Below, in pieces: positions 8,669 to 17,397 of a stretch of 64,000 nucleotides of DNA. Below the pieces are notes generated by a model. That model made no database searches, had not been told where the DNA came from, and saw only the letters and a program-made list of their open reading frames with translations. The translations under genes and the position numbers were made by a program. Source of the DNA: Shimia aestuarii (GTDB lineage Bacteria > Pseudomonadota > Alphaproteobacteria > Rhodobacterales > Rhodobacteraceae); the NCBI RefSeq assembly GCF_900114635.1, contig NZ_FOTQ01000001.1:744001-808000 (forward strand), given 5' to 3'. How positions within the stretch are numbered: the stretch's first letter is position 1; each line of letters opens with the position of its first letter.

Positions 8669-9531
8669 TGGCGCAAAAATTCGGCGGGAAATACAGCCCC
8701 GACAGCACGCCCCAGCCCGAAGCCTTTCAGGGCGCGCGGCGCAGCCGTGCCGGGGGGCGCGTCAACCTGTTGTTCCTCGCCCCGCTTCCGCTGATCTGGC
8801 AGGCTTTTGGCAATGGCCCTTCCGCGCTGGTGCTCAACCTCGCCGCCCTTGGCACCCTGCTTCTGGCTGCGTGGCTGACCCGCGAGGGGCTCCTCGCGCA
8901 AGAGGCATACGACGCGCGCAAGGTGGCCCGCCGCCCCGCCCTGCCACGCAAGATCCTCGGTTCTCTGCTTACAGGGACCGGTCTTGCCGCGGCGGGATTT
9001 GCCGCCGGCGGTGATCTCCTTGCGCCTCTGGCCTATGGTATCGTCGGCACGGTCCTGCATTTCCTTGCCTTCGGCCCCGACCCGATGCGCAACAAGGGGC
9101 TCGAAGGTGTCGACCTGTTTCAGACCGACCGCGTGGCCCGCGCCGTGGACGAAGCCGAAGAGCATCTGCGCGCCATGTCCGATGCCATCAAACGCGCAGG
9201 GGACCGCACGCTCGAGGGGCGCGTCGAGCGCTTTCAACAGGCGGCCCGCGCGCTTTTTCGCACAGTCGAGAACGATCCACGCGACCTCACGGCGGCCCGC
9301 CGTTACCTCGGCGTCTACCTGCTTGGTGCGCGTGACGCGACGGTCAAATTCGCCGACATCTATGCCCGCACCCGCAACGCCGAAGCCCGCGCCGACTACG
9401 AGGCGCTGCTCGATGACCTCGAAGAGAATTTCGCCTCCCGCAACCAGAAACTGCTGCTTGATGACCGCAGCGACCTGACCGTTGAAATCGACGTTCTGCG
9501 CGAACGCCTGCAACGCGAAGGCGTGCGCTAA
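8668..9531 (+). CDS. XpaC-like (5-bromo-4-chloroindolyl phosphate hydrolysis) family protein
   Basis: A 287-residue protein with two hydrophobic N-terminal spans (around NLLFLAPLPLIWQAF and ALGTLLLAAWLT) and further hydrophobic segments at about residues 95-130. A soluble helical C-terminal half follows, with VDEAEEHLRAMSDAIKRAG and the RYLGVYLLGARDATVKFADIY region typical of the family. XpaC homologues usually sit directly before telA, as here. The historical phosphatase name is not a proven activity. The likely role is as membrane partner of the TelA-like protein. Confidence 0.75.
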   Translation: MAQKFGGKYSPDSTPQPEAFQGARRSRAGGRVNLLFLAPLPLIWQAFGNGPSALVLNLAALGTLLLAAWLTREGLLAQEAYDARKVARRPALPRKILGSLLTGTGLAAAGFAAGGDLLAPLAYGIVGTVLHFLAFGPDPMRNKGLEGVDLFQTDRVARAVDEAEEHLRAMSDAIKRAGDRTLEGRVERFQQAARALFRTVENDPRDLTAARRYLGVYLLGARDATVKFADIYARTRNAEARADYEALLDDLEENFASRNQKLLLDDRSDLTVEIDVLRERLQREGVR

Positions 9532-9553
9532 TCCTTTCAGAAAGGGGAACCCC

Positions 9554-10753
9554 ATGTCCGACACCACCCGCCAGAAGGCCGAAGCCGCCCTTGTCGAGCT
9601 GGAAACCGTGACCGCCGTGGAACTCGCGGAACCGGTTGACGCCGACGCCATCGTGCCGCTGGAAAAGGCCGACGCGCCGCTCAGCGCCGAAATCACCAGG
9701 CGCATTGCGGAACTGGACATGAGCGACACCAACTCGATCGTGTCCTTTGGCTCGGGTGCGCAGGCCGAGCTTCAGGAAATCAGCCAGGCCATGCTGCAGG
9801 ATGTGCGCAACAAGGATGTCGGCCCCGCCGGGGACAGCCTGCGCAACATCGTCACCACCATCCGGGGCTTTTCCGTCTCCGAACTCGACGTGCGCCGCGA
9901 ACGCTCCTTCTGGGAAAAGCTGCTGGGCCGCGCTGCGCCCTTTGCCAAGTTCACCGCCCGCTACGAAGAGGTGCAGGGCCAGATCGACAAGATCACCGAC
10001 AACCTGCTGAACCACGAGCACAAGCTTCTGAAAGACATCAAGTCGCTTGACCTGCTCTATGACAAGACCCTGAATTTCTACGACGAACTGGCGCTCTATA
10101 TCGCCGCGGGCGAAGCCAAGATCGCCGATCTCGACGCCACGGACATTCCCACCGCCGAAGCCGCCGTGCAGGAAGCAGATGAAAACGCGCAGGTCATGAA
10201 GGCACAGGAACTGCGAGATCTGCGCGCCGCACGCGACGATCTCGAACGCCGGGTGCATGACCTCAAGCTGACCCGTCAGGTGACCATGCAATCCCTGCCC
10301 TCGATCCGCCTTGTGCAGGAAAACGACAAGTCGCTCGTGACCAAGATCAATTCGACGCTGGTCAATACCGTACCGCTCTGGGAAACCCAGCTGGCACAGG
10401 CCGTCACCATCCAGCGCAGCGCCGAGGCGGCGGCGGCCGTGCGCGACGCTAATGACCTGACCAACGAACTTCTAACCTCGAACGCCAAGAACCTGCGCGA
10501 CACCAACAAGATGGTGCGCGAAGAGATGGAGCGCGGCGTATTCGACATCGAGGCCGTGAAACAGGCCAATGCCGACCTGATTGCCACCATCAACGAAAGC
10601 CTCCAGATTGCCGACGAAGGCAAGGCGCGCCGCGCCGCCGCCGAAGAGGAGATGAAGAAGATGGAGGCCGAATTGCGCGACACGCTGGCCGCCGCCAAGG
10701 CACGTCAGACCGGGCTGGGGGACACCACGGCCGGGGCAGTGCCCAAGGCGTGA
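9554..10753 (+). CDS. TelA-like toxic anion resistance protein
   Basis: A 399-residue, almost entirely helical, soluble protein of the TelA/KlaA family (tellurite and toxic-anion resistance, envelope stress). Family landmarks are NSIVSFGSGAQAELQEISQAML near residue 60, then GPAGDSLRNIVTTIRGF, the FAKFTARYEEVQGQIDKI core and the SIRLVQENDKSLVTKINSTL block. A coiled-coil tail follows. The start at 9554 has an AAAGGGGAACCCC leader, while an upstream in-frame ATG lies inside the XpaC gene. It follows XpaC by 22 bases and overlaps the next gene by four. Confidence 0.85.
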   Translation: MSDTTRQKAEAALVELETVTAVELAEPVDADAIVPLEKADAPLSAEITRRIAELDMSDTNSIVSFGSGAQAELQEISQAMLQDVRNKDVGPAGDSLRNIVTTIRGFSVSELDVRRERSFWEKLLGRAAPFAKFTARYEEVQGQIDKITDNLLNHEHKLLKDIKSLDLLYDKTLNFYDELALYIAAGEAKIADLDATDIPTAEAAVQEADENAQVMKAQELRDLRAARDDLERRVHDLKLTRQVTMQSLPSIRLVQENDKSLVTKINSTLVNTVPLWETQLAQAVTIQRSAEAAAAVRDANDLTNELLTSNAKNLRDTNKMVREEMERGVFDIEAVKQANADLIATINESLQIADEGKARRAAAEEEMKKMEAELRDTLAAAKARQTGLGDTTAGAVPKA

Positions 10754-11670
10754 GGCCCCTCGCTAGCATACTGGCAACAATGGCCCTTGGCGCGCTGGTC
10801 GCTTGCGACAGCGTGCCAACGACCACGCCCAAACCGGTGGCCCCGGCGCCGGCCAAGCCCTCGCAGGCGAGCGAATCCCTGCGCAACTACTATGCGCATG
10901 TGCAATCCGACCTGCTGGCGCGGGGCTTGTTACGCACCGATGGCGGCGGACCGGACACGCCCTTTACCCCGGACATGTTGGCCCGCAATTTCGAACGCAT
11001 CGCATTTTATGATGAATACGCCCTGAACCGGGGTCTGCGTGCGTCGAACGGGCGCGCGGGAACCCTGCGCCGCTGGTCCGGTCCGGTACGCGTCAATGTC
11101 GAATTCGGCCCCTCGGTGCCCGAATCCATTCGCGCCACCGACAAGGCCACGGTGAACGCCTATGTCCCCCGCCTTGCCAAAATCACCGGCCATCCGATCA
11201 CCATGTCCGCGCGTCGCCCCAACTTCCATGTCCTCGTGATGAGTGCAGACGACAACCCAACGATCGACGCCCGCCTGCGCCAGATCGTGCCCGGCGCCAA
11301 TGCCTCGACCCGCGCCCTGTTCCAGGATGTGCCACGCAATATCCATTGCCTCGTGGCCGCCTTCTCCTCGGACAACAACGCGGGCAACTATACCACCGCC
11401 ATCGCCCTGATCCGTGCCGAGCATCCCGACCTCATGCGCAAATCCTGCATCCACGAGGAAATCGCGCAGGGTCTGGGCCTCGCCAATGACAGCCCCGAGG
11501 CCCGCCCCTCGATCTTCAACGATGATGACGAGTTCGCCTTCCTGACCACCCATGACGAGATGCTGTTGTCGATGCTTTACGACGACCGCCTCGCCATCGG
11601 CATGCCACTGGAACAGGCCCGCCCCGTTATCCAAACACTGGCCCGCGAACAGACGGGTCGCATATACTGA
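10750..11670 (+). CDS. DUF2927 lipoprotein, putative metallopeptidase-like
   Basis: A 306-residue protein beginning with a lipoprotein signal: hydrophobic stretch, then LVAC with the lipidated cysteine at residue 19. A Pro/Ala-rich linker comes next. The C-terminal domain contains CIHEEIAQGLGLANDS, an HE-x-x-x-QGLG arrangement reminiscent of zinc peptidases and characteristic of DUF2927. The GTG start overlaps the telA-like stop (GTGA), so it is part of the same operon and puts an outer- or periplasmic-face lipoprotein in the system. The peptidase idea is inference. Confidence 0.75.
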   Translation: MRPLASILATMALGALVACDSVPTTTPKPVAPAPAKPSQASESLRNYYAHVQSDLLARGLLRTDGGGPDTPFTPDMLARNFERIAFYDEYALNRGLRASNGRAGTLRRWSGPVRVNVEFGPSVPESIRATDKATVNAYVPRLAKITGHPITMSARRPNFHVLVMSADDNPTIDARLRQIVPGANASTRALFQDVPRNIHCLVAAFSSDNNAGNYTTAIALIRAEHPDLMRKSCIHEEIAQGLGLANDSPEARPSIFNDDDEFAFLTTHDEMLLSMLYDDRLAIGMPLEQARPVIQTLAREQTGRIY

Positions 11671-11700
11671 ATTCAGGACCACCCGAAAGGACTCTCTCCC

Positions 11701-12831
11701 ATGGGCATTTTCGATTTTCTCACCGGCGAATTCATCGACGTCATTCACTGGGTCGACGACACCCGCGACACGCTTGTGTGGCGGTTCGAACGTGAAGGCC
11801 ACGAGATCAAGTACGGCGCCAAGCTAACCGTGCGCGAAGGACAGGCCGCCGTGTTCGTGCACGAAGGCCAGCTTGCGGATGTCTTCACCCCTGGTCTCTA
11901 CATGCTCGAGACCAACAACATGCCGATCCTGACCACCCTGCAACACTGGGATCACGGCTTCAAAAGCCCGTTCAAATCGGAAATCTACTTCGTCAACACC
12001 ACGCGCTTTGCCGATCTGAAATGGGGCACAAAGAACCCGATCATGGCGCGTGACCCCGAGTTCGGCCCGGTCCGCCTGCGCGCCTATGGCACCTATGCGA
12101 TCCGCGTGATCGACCCGGCCCGCTTCCTGACCGAGATCGTCGGCACCGACGGCGAATTCACAATGGACGAAATCTCGTTCCAGATCCGCAACATCATCGT
12201 GCAAGAGTTTTCCCGCGTGATCGCTGGCTCCGGCATCCCGGTTCTGGACATGGCCGCCAACACCGCCGATCTGGGCAAACTGGTGGCGGCGGAAATCTCC
12301 GGCACGCTGGCCGAATACGGCCTTTCCATGCCCGAGCTTTATATCGAGAACATCTCGCTCCCACCCGCCGTCGAGGCAGCCATGGACAAGCGCACCTCGA
12401 TGGGCATCGTCGGCGACCTTGGCAAATACACGCAGTTCTCCGCCGCGGAAGCCATGACCGCCGCTGCCCAGACGCCGAATTCCGGCATGGGTGCCGGGCT
12501 GGGAATGGGGATGGGCATGGCCATGGCCCAGCAGATGGCCAATACCGGCCCTTGGGGCGCCCGCGCCGCCGCCATGGCCCCCGCGCCACAGGCGGCCATG
12601 GCTCCACCGCCCCCGCCGCCCCCGGTCGAACATGTCTGGCATATTGCTGAGAACGGCCAGACGCGCGGTCCCTTCTCCAAGGCCGCCATGGGCCGCATGG
12701 CCGCCGCCGGGGAACTGACCCGCGAAACCCATGTCTGGACCGCCGGTCAGGACGGTTGGAAACATGCCGAGGACGTCGCCGAACTGGCCCAGCTCTTCAC
12801 CATCCTTCCGCCCCCACCCCCCGGAGCCTGA
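11701..12831 (+). CDS. SPFH-domain protein with C-terminal GYF_2 domain (YdjI-like)
   Basis: A 376-residue protein. Residues about 20-240 form an SPFH/virion-core-like domain: VREGQAAVFVHEGQLADVFTPG, then DPEFGPVRLRAYGTYAIRVIDPARFL, then SMPELYIENISLPPAVEAAM. A Gly/Met/Ala stretch and a run of prolines lead to a GYF_2/DUF4339 module (WHIAENGQTRGPFSKAAM ... VWTAGQDGWKHAEDV). YdjI of Bacillus has the SPFH part and works with zinc-ribbon membrane proteins in membrane stress. A zinc-ribbon membrane protein is also encoded three genes downstream here. There is an AAAGGACTC Shine-Dalgarno. Confidence 0.82.
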   Translation: MGIFDFLTGEFIDVIHWVDDTRDTLVWRFEREGHEIKYGAKLTVREGQAAVFVHEGQLADVFTPGLYMLETNNMPILTTLQHWDHGFKSPFKSEIYFVNTTRFADLKWGTKNPIMARDPEFGPVRLRAYGTYAIRVIDPARFLTEIVGTDGEFTMDEISFQIRNIIVQEFSRVIAGSGIPVLDMAANTADLGKLVAAEISGTLAEYGLSMPELYIENISLPPAVEAAMDKRTSMGIVGDLGKYTQFSAAEAMTAAAQTPNSGMGAGLGMGMGMAMAQQMANTGPWGARAAAMAPAPQAAMAPPPPPPPVEHVWHIAENGQTRGPFSKAAMGRMAAAGELTRETHVWTAGQDGWKHAEDVAELAQLFTILPPPPPGA

Positions 12832-12834
12832 CCC

Positions 12835-13242
12835 TTGCGCGATGTGATCGTGCCCAAGGCGCTGCGCGACGCCGTCGCCGCCTCGGGCTTCTCTCCGGCT
12901 GTGCGGGCGGGTGATTTCCTGTTCCTGACCGGCGCCACGGGCGGCCGGGCGGATGGGACGATGCCGGACACCGCCGCTGAACAGACTGACATCGCCCTCG
13001 CCAAGGTGCTCGAAATCCTGAGAACGGCGGGCGGTACGGTGGGCTCGGTGGTCGAATTGACCAGCTATCACACCGATATCGACGCGGATTTTTCCGCAGT
13101 CGACACCCGCCTACGTGCCATTTTGCACGAGCCCCTGCCCGCATGGACCGCCGTCGAGGTGGCCAGGCTGCGCCGCCCCGGCGCACGCGTCGAATTCCGC
13201 ATCGTCGCCCACCTGCCCCAACCATCGGAGACCGCCCCGTGA
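12835..13242 (+). CDS. RidA/YjgF-family protein lacking the catalytic arginine
   Basis: 135 residues of the Rid superfamily (ATGGRADGTMPDTAAEQTDIALAKVLEIL ... SVVELTSYHTDI). In true RidA enamine/imine deaminases the conserved Arg sits in a P-A-R-S motif before the last strands. The corresponding residues here are PAWTAV, with Trp104 instead. A RidA-type deaminase reaction is therefore unlikely, and it may be a ligand-binding or unknown-activity Rid subgroup. It starts with TTG at 12835, three bases after the SPFH stop with a GGAG nearby, and overlaps the next gene as GTGA. Confidence 0.75.
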   Translation: MRDVIVPKALRDAVAASGFSPAVRAGDFLFLTGATGGRADGTMPDTAAEQTDIALAKVLEILRTAGGTVGSVVELTSYHTDIDADFSAVDTRLRAILHEPLPAWTAVEVARLRRPGARVEFRIVAHLPQPSETAP

Positions 13243-13772
13243 CCCGTCGCACACTCCTGAAATGGCTGCATTGGCTCGCCGCCGGTCTGATCCTCTATTT
13301 CTTTCTCGTGGAACCCGAAGAGGTGAGCGGCGCGGCCCAGAAGGGCGCCGCCCTCTCCACCCATGCCGGCATGGGGATGCTGCTTGGCCTTGTCACCGCG
13401 CTTTGGATGGGCATGTTCTGGTCCAAGGGCCTTGCCGGTCGCCCCGGTCCCAAGCTGCCCGGCTGGGGCAAACGCTTTCACAGCCTCTCGCACAAGGCCC
13501 TGCAATACGGCCTGCCGATCATGGTCGCCACTGGCGCCCTCACGGGGCTGGCCGCGCCCTTCATGATCCGCGCCTTCGGCGTGCTGCCGATCACCCCCGG
13601 AACCGCACCCAAGGGTCTTCACAAGCTGGCCGAGGAAGTGCACGAGATCGCCTTCAACACGCTGCTGGTCCTGATCATCGCCCATATCGCCTTCCACCTC
13701 TGGCGGCATTTCGTCCTCAAGGACAACGCCCTGCGCATCATGGCGCCCAAAGCCTTGCACAAATACCTCTGA
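13239..13772 (+). CDS. small b-type cytochrome / cytochrome b561-like membrane protein
   Basis: 177 residues with about four membrane spans. Histidines occur at positions expected for haem ligation: LKWLHWLAAGLILYFF, STHAGMGMLLGLV, HSLSHKALQYGLPIMV and IIAHIAFHLWRHF. This fits the cytochrome b561 / Ni-hydrogenase cytochrome b superfamily, moving electrons across or within the inner membrane. The GTG start overlaps the RidA-like stop by four bases, so it is translationally coupled to the upstream cluster. The electron donor and acceptor cannot be inferred. Confidence 0.75.
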   Translation: MTRRTLLKWLHWLAAGLILYFFLVEPEEVSGAAQKGAALSTHAGMGMLLGLVTALWMGMFWSKGLAGRPGPKLPGWGKRFHSLSHKALQYGLPIMVATGALTGLAAPFMIRAFGVLPITPGTAPKGLHKLAEEVHEIAFNTLLVLIIAHIAFHLWRHFVLKDNALRIMAPKALHKYL

Positions 13773-13818
13773 TCCTGCTTTCATTGCCTCCATAGATATT
13801 CCCCCGGAACCCCGTCTC

Positions 13819-14925
13819 ATGTCCGCCACACCGCCGCCCGCCCCACAGGAAACCCACCGTTTTCCCTGTCCCCAATGCGGCGCCGACTACCGCTTTGCCC
13901 CGCGCGAGGCCAAGCTGGTCTGCGATCATTGCGGCCACGAGGAGCCCATGGAACAGGGCGACCGCGCCGCCGCGATCACGGAACTCGATTTCAAAAAGGC
14001 GCTGGCCGACCAGCTTCCCCAGGCCGAGATCGTCGAAACTCGCATCTCGACCTGCCCCAATTGCGCTGCCCATGTCACCTTTGATGGCGACACCCATGCC
14101 ACCGAATGCCCATTCTGCGCGACGCCCGTCGTGGTCGACACCGGCACCCACCGCCTGATCAAACCGCGCGCCGTGCTGCCCTTCCAGCTTGACGAACGCA
14201 CCGCCCACAAAGCCATGAACGACTGGCTGGGCAGGCTCTGGTTTGCGCCAAACGGCCTTCAGGATTACGCCCGCAAGGGGCGCAAGATGGATGGCATCTA
14301 CGTCCCTTACTGGACCTATGACGCCGACACCAAGTCCAGCTATTCGGGCGAACGCGGCACCATCTACTATGTCACCCAAACCGTGATGCAGGACGGCAAG
14401 CGCGTCCAGAAACAAGTCCAGAAAATCCGCTGGACCCCGGCCTCGGGCCGGGTCAAACGCTGGTTTGACGACGTGCTGGTGCTGGCCTCCCGCGCCCTGC
14501 CCAAATCCTACACCGACGCGCTGCAGCCCTGGGACCTCTCCGCGCTCGAACCCTACAGCCCCGAATATCTGGCCGGGTTTCAGGCCGAAGGCTACACGAT
14601 CTCCCTCGAAGACGGTTATGAGTATGCCCGCGCCCATATGGACGCCGTGATCCGGCGCGACGTGGCCTTTGACATCGGCGGCGACCGCCAGCGCATCCAC
14701 CAGATTTCCACCAGCGTCAGCGACGTGACCTTCAAACACATCCTGCTCCCGGTCTGGATGGCCGCCTACAAGTATCACGGCAAATCCTACCGTTTCGTGG
14801 TCAATGGCCAGACCGGCCGGGTTCAGGGCGAACGCCCCTATTCGGCGTGGAAAATTGCCTTCGCCGTGCTGCTCGGGGCCATTGTGGCTGCCGGGATTGG
14901 CTATATCATCGCCCAAAACCAGTAA
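13819..14925 (+). CDS. zinc-ribbon, C-terminally membrane-anchored protein (YdjG-like)
   Basis: 368 residues with two zinc ribbons near the N-terminus: CPQCGADY...CDHCGHE at about 15-42 and CPNCAAHV...CPFCATP at about 80-105. A mixed domain follows (YVPYWTYDADTKSSYSGERG, ILLPVWMAAYKYHGKSYRFVVNGQTG) and then one C-terminal span (IAFAVLLGAIVAAGIGYIIA). Database names invoking a primosomal helicase or TFIIB come from the ribbon alone; there is no helicase domain. The architecture resembles Bacillus YdjG, which recruits an SPFH partner at the membrane. It lies 46 bases after the cytochrome gene. Confidence 0.72.
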   Translation: MSATPPPAPQETHRFPCPQCGADYRFAPREAKLVCDHCGHEEPMEQGDRAAAITELDFKKALADQLPQAEIVETRISTCPNCAAHVTFDGDTHATECPFCATPVVVDTGTHRLIKPRAVLPFQLDERTAHKAMNDWLGRLWFAPNGLQDYARKGRKMDGIYVPYWTYDADTKSSYSGERGTIYYVTQTVMQDGKRVQKQVQKIRWTPASGRVKRWFDDVLVLASRALPKSYTDALQPWDLSALEPYSPEYLAGFQAEGYTISLEDGYEYARAHMDAVIRRDVAFDIGGDRQRIHQISTSVSDVTFKHILLPVWMAAYKYHGKSYRFVVNGQTGRVQGERPYSAWKIAFAVLLGAIVAAGIGYIIAQNQ

Positions 14926-14945
14926 CTGGCACCGGAACAGACAAA

Positions 14946-15617
14946 ATGACCCCTCATGACGCCCTGACAGAGCTTCTGCATGCCCGCCATTCCTGCCGCG
15001 CCTTCCGCCCGGACCCGGTGCCGCGCGACGTGATCGAAACCATCCTCACCGACGCGGGTCGCGCCGCCTCTTGGTGCAACGCGCAACCGTGGAAAATCTA
15101 CCTCACCAGCGGCGACCAGACCGAAGCCTTCCGCACAACCATGCTCGACGCCTTCGACACCAAGTCCTCGTCCTGCGATTTCGACCCGCCCACAGGCTAT
15201 ACCGGCGCCCATCTCGAACGCCGCCGCACCTGCGGCATGCAGCTCTATGACGCCGTCGGCATCGGACGCGGCGACCGCGCCGCCCGCAGCGCCCAGATGC
15301 GCGAAAATTACCGCTTTTTCGGCGCCCCCCACGTGGCCCTCATCGCGTCGGCGGGCGAGCTTGGCACCTATGGCGCGCTCGATTGCGGCGGCTTTATCAC
15401 AAGCTTCTGCCTCAGCGCCCAATCCCAGGGCATTGCCACCATCCCGCAAGCCGCGCTGGCCTTCTACGCCAACGAGGTGCGCGCCTTTTTCGACATCCCC
15501 GAGGATTTCAAAGTGCTCGCGGCGATCTCTTTTGGCTATGCCGACACGGACCATCCCGCGAACCAATTCCGCACCGAACGCGCCCCGCTCGACGATCTCG
15601 TCACCTGGCGCGGCTGA
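14946..15617 (+). CDS. nitroreductase family protein
   Basis: A 223-residue FMN-dependent oxidoreductase. The N-terminal RHSCRAFRPDPVPRDVIETIL and SWCNAQPWKIYL segments are the FMN-binding signature of the family, and GALDCGGFITSFCLSAQSQGIATIPQAAL is the typical dimer-core helix. The ATG at 14946 lies 20 bases after the zinc-ribbon gene. A longer frame would overlap that gene. It is possibly the last gene of the upstream cluster, or just a neighbour, and the substrate is unknown. A dispersed repeat element follows its stop. Confidence 0.85.
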   Translation: MTPHDALTELLHARHSCRAFRPDPVPRDVIETILTDAGRAASWCNAQPWKIYLTSGDQTEAFRTTMLDAFDTKSSSCDFDPPTGYTGAHLERRRTCGMQLYDAVGIGRGDRAARSAQMRENYRFFGAPHVALIASAGELGTYGALDCGGFITSFCLSAQSQGIATIPQAALAFYANEVRAFFDIPEDFKVLAAISFGYADTDHPANQFRTERAPLDDLVTWRG

Positions 15618-15631
15618 TCCACCCGCCCTCG

Positions 15632-15709
15632 GCACTTTCTTTTTCCGAAAATACCCCGGGGGTGGGTTTGAAAATGCCTGCATTATCAAACGAGGGGGCT
15701 GGCCCCCTC
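15632..15709. repeat. dispersed intergenic element, copy 3
   Basis: ACTTTCTTTTTCCGAAAATA tail followed by the CCCCGGGGG core (to 15662). An imperfect hairpin TTTGA...ATGC-CT-GCAT...TCAAA follows (15667-15690), then GAGGGGGC-TG-GCCCCCTC at 15692-15709. The parts are the same as in the other copies but with different arm sequences that still pair. It lies between the nitroreductase stop and the pyrB promoter. Confidence 0.65.
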
Positions 15710-15717
15710 TCCCCACC

Positions 15718-15746
15718 TTGCCCCGCGCCCGCACCCTTCCTATAAG
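15718..15746 (+). promoter_or_regulatory. pyrB promoter
   Basis: TTGCCC at 15718-15723 and TATAAG at 15741-15746 are 17 bases apart. A transcript would start near 15753, giving a 24-base leader with GGAG before the pyrB ATG. There is no room for a pyrimidine-sensing attenuator in such a short leader. Confidence 0.5.
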
Positions 15747-15776
15747 CGGTTGAGTTCAGCCACGGAGTGACGGCCC

Positions 15777-16733
15777 ATGACCTTCCGCCAAAAGCACCTT
15801 CTCGGAATCGAACCGCTGCACCCGACCGAGATTACCACGCTTCTGGACCTCGCAGATCAATATGCCGATCTGAACCGGCGCGAACAGAAACACTCCGACG
15901 CGCTTTCCGGCCTGACACAGGTCAACATGTTCTTTGAAAACTCCACACGCACGCAGGCCAGCTTCGAACTCGCCGGCAAACGCCTTGGCGCGGACGTGAT
16001 GAACATGGCGATGCAGGCCAGCTCGATCAAAAAGGGCGAGACCCTGATCGACACGGCGATGACACTGAACGCCATGCACCCCGACCTGCTGGTCGTGCGC
16101 CATCCGCATTCCGGCGCGGTCGACCTCTTGGCGCAAAAGGTGAACTGCGCGGTACTCAACGCCGGTGACGGACGCCACGAACACCCCACGCAGGCGCTGC
16201 TCGATGCCCTCACCATCCGGCGCTCCAAAGGCCGCCTGCACCGCCTGAATATCGCCATCTGCGGTGACATCGCCCATTCCCGCGTCGCCCGCTCGAACCT
16301 GATCCTATTGGGCAAAATGGAAAACCGCATCCGCCTTGTCGGCCCACCCACGCTTGTCCCGGCGCAATTCGCCGAGTTCGGCGCCGAGGTCTACGAAGAC
16401 ATGCGCGAGGGCCTGCGCGACGTCGACGTGGTGATGATGCTGCGTCTTCAGAAAGAACGCATGGATGGCGGCTTCATCCCCTCCGAACGCGAATATTACC
16501 ACCGCTACGGGCTCGACGCCGAGAAACTCTCCTATGCCAAGCCCGACGCCATCGTCATGCATCCCGGCCCCATGAACCGCGGTGTCGAGATCGACGGCGA
16601 GATCGCCGACGACATCAACCGCTCGGTCATTCAGGAACAGGTCGAAATGGGAGTCGCCGTCCGCATGGCCGCGATGGACCTCCTCGCCCGCAACCTGCAC
16701 GAGGCCCGCGCCAAACCCAGGGTGATGGTATGA
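15777..16733 (+). CDS. pyrB: aspartate carbamoyltransferase catalytic subunit
   Basis: A 318-residue enzyme making carbamoyl-aspartate in pyrimidine synthesis. The carbamoyl-phosphate loop [20 protein letters not shown], the [12 protein letters not shown] motif and the aspartate-binding [10 protein letters not shown] and [11 protein letters not shown] segments are all present. There is no pyrI regulatory gene. Instead the operon ends in a dihydroorotase-like protein that probably lacks activity, as in the PyrB/PyrC' complexes known from Pseudomonas. The stop overlaps the ATG of a 35-residue membrane peptide (ATGA). Confidence 0.96.
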   Translation: MTFRQKHLLGIEPLHPTEITTLLDLADQYADLNRREQKHSDALSGLTQVNMFFENSTRTQASFELAGKRLGADVMNMAMQASSIKKGETLIDTAMTLNAMHPDLLVVRHPHSGAVDLLAQKVNCAVLNAGDGRHEHPTQALLDALTIRRSKGRLHRLNIAICGDIAHSRVARSNLILLGKMENRIRLVGPPTLVPAQFAEFGAEVYEDMREGLRDVDVVMMLRLQKERMDGGFIPSEREYYHRYGLDAEKLSYAKPDAIVMHPGPMNRGVEIDGEIADDINRSVIQEQVEMGVAVRMAAMDLLARNLHEARAKPRVMV

Positions 16734-16837
16734 GTGACGAAGACCCGAAAGACCCCCGCGCCTCCGGCATGGTCGCCATGGTGGCGCTGATCGTGATGTT
16801 CGCGCTGGTGGGTGTGATGATCTGGGTGGCCGGATGA
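16730..16837 (+). CDS. 35-residue single-span membrane peptide in the pyr operon
   Basis: The ATG overlaps the pyrB stop and the TGA overlaps the next ATG, so both ends have ATGA overlaps. The product has a charged head ([12 protein letters not shown]) and one hydrophobic helix ([22 protein letters not shown]). The fourfold coupling of start and stop signals makes a chance frame unlikely. No function recognised; it may be a small membrane subunit acting with the PH-domain proteins downstream. Confidence 0.65.
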   Translation: MSDEDPKDPRASGMVAMVALIVMFALVGVMIWVAG

Positions 16838-17397
16838 GCGCGCTCTCTGTCGCAGAGCAGGAACGCGGCATGGTCCGCGTCTTTGCGCTCGACATGCCCG
16901 AGCGCGACCTCGCCCGCCTCACCAATCCCGGCCAGACCGACCCCAGCCCGCAGGCCACCGTCGCCATGCTGGTCGGCCTCGACTGGCTCGAAGAGGGCGG
17001 GTTTGAAATCTTCGAAACCGACGTGCTTGGGGAACTGGGCCTCGCAGGCTACCTGCGCGACGGCGGCGGCGTGGCCGAAGAAACCCTCGCAGCCGCCAAA
17101 ATGCGCCTCAACGCTTTTGACGGCCCGGTCCTGATCCTCTATTCGCGCGCCTTTGGCGGCAAGGCGGCCACGCTCACCCCCGGCCCCGGCGTCACCCATC
17201 TGGGGAGCTTCGCCGAAGACAGCCCGCCCGTGATCTACGAAAAACTGCCCAGCGCAGCAGCCTCCGGCGCCCCGGTCTCCGGCGCAGCCCCCGAACCGGC
17301 CAAGCCCAATCCGCATCTCAACGTGCTTCTGGCCATTCTTGCCCTGCCGCTTGCCGCGATCATCATCGGTCTGATCTTCTACGGAGTTCTCAAATGA
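16834..17397 (+). CDS. tail-anchored hypothetical protein
   Basis: 187 residues. A soluble domain (residues 1-135) has no motif I recognise. A Pro/Ala linker follows and then one C-terminal membrane span (LNVLLAILALPLAAIIIGLIFYGVL), so the protein is probably held at the inner membrane facing the cytoplasm. Overlaps of four bases on both sides place it firmly in the pyrB-plsY operon. Proteins at this position are often labelled as an aspartate carbamoyltransferase part purely by neighbourhood, and nothing in the sequence supports that. Confidence 0.7.
   Translation: MSALSVAEQERGMVRVFALDMPERDLARLTNPGQTDPSPQATVAMLVGLDWLEEGGFEIFETDVLGELGLAGYLRDGGGVAEETLAAAKMRLNAFDGPVLILYSRAFGGKAATLTPGPGVTHLGSFAEDSPPVIYEKLPSAAASGAPVSGAAPEPAKPNPHLNVLLAILALPLAAIIIGLIFYGVLK

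Noticed and set aside
13819-14925. Primosomal helicase or transcription factor IIB
   Set aside because: Only the zinc ribbons are shared. There are no helicase motifs or cyclin folds, and the protein is membrane-anchored.
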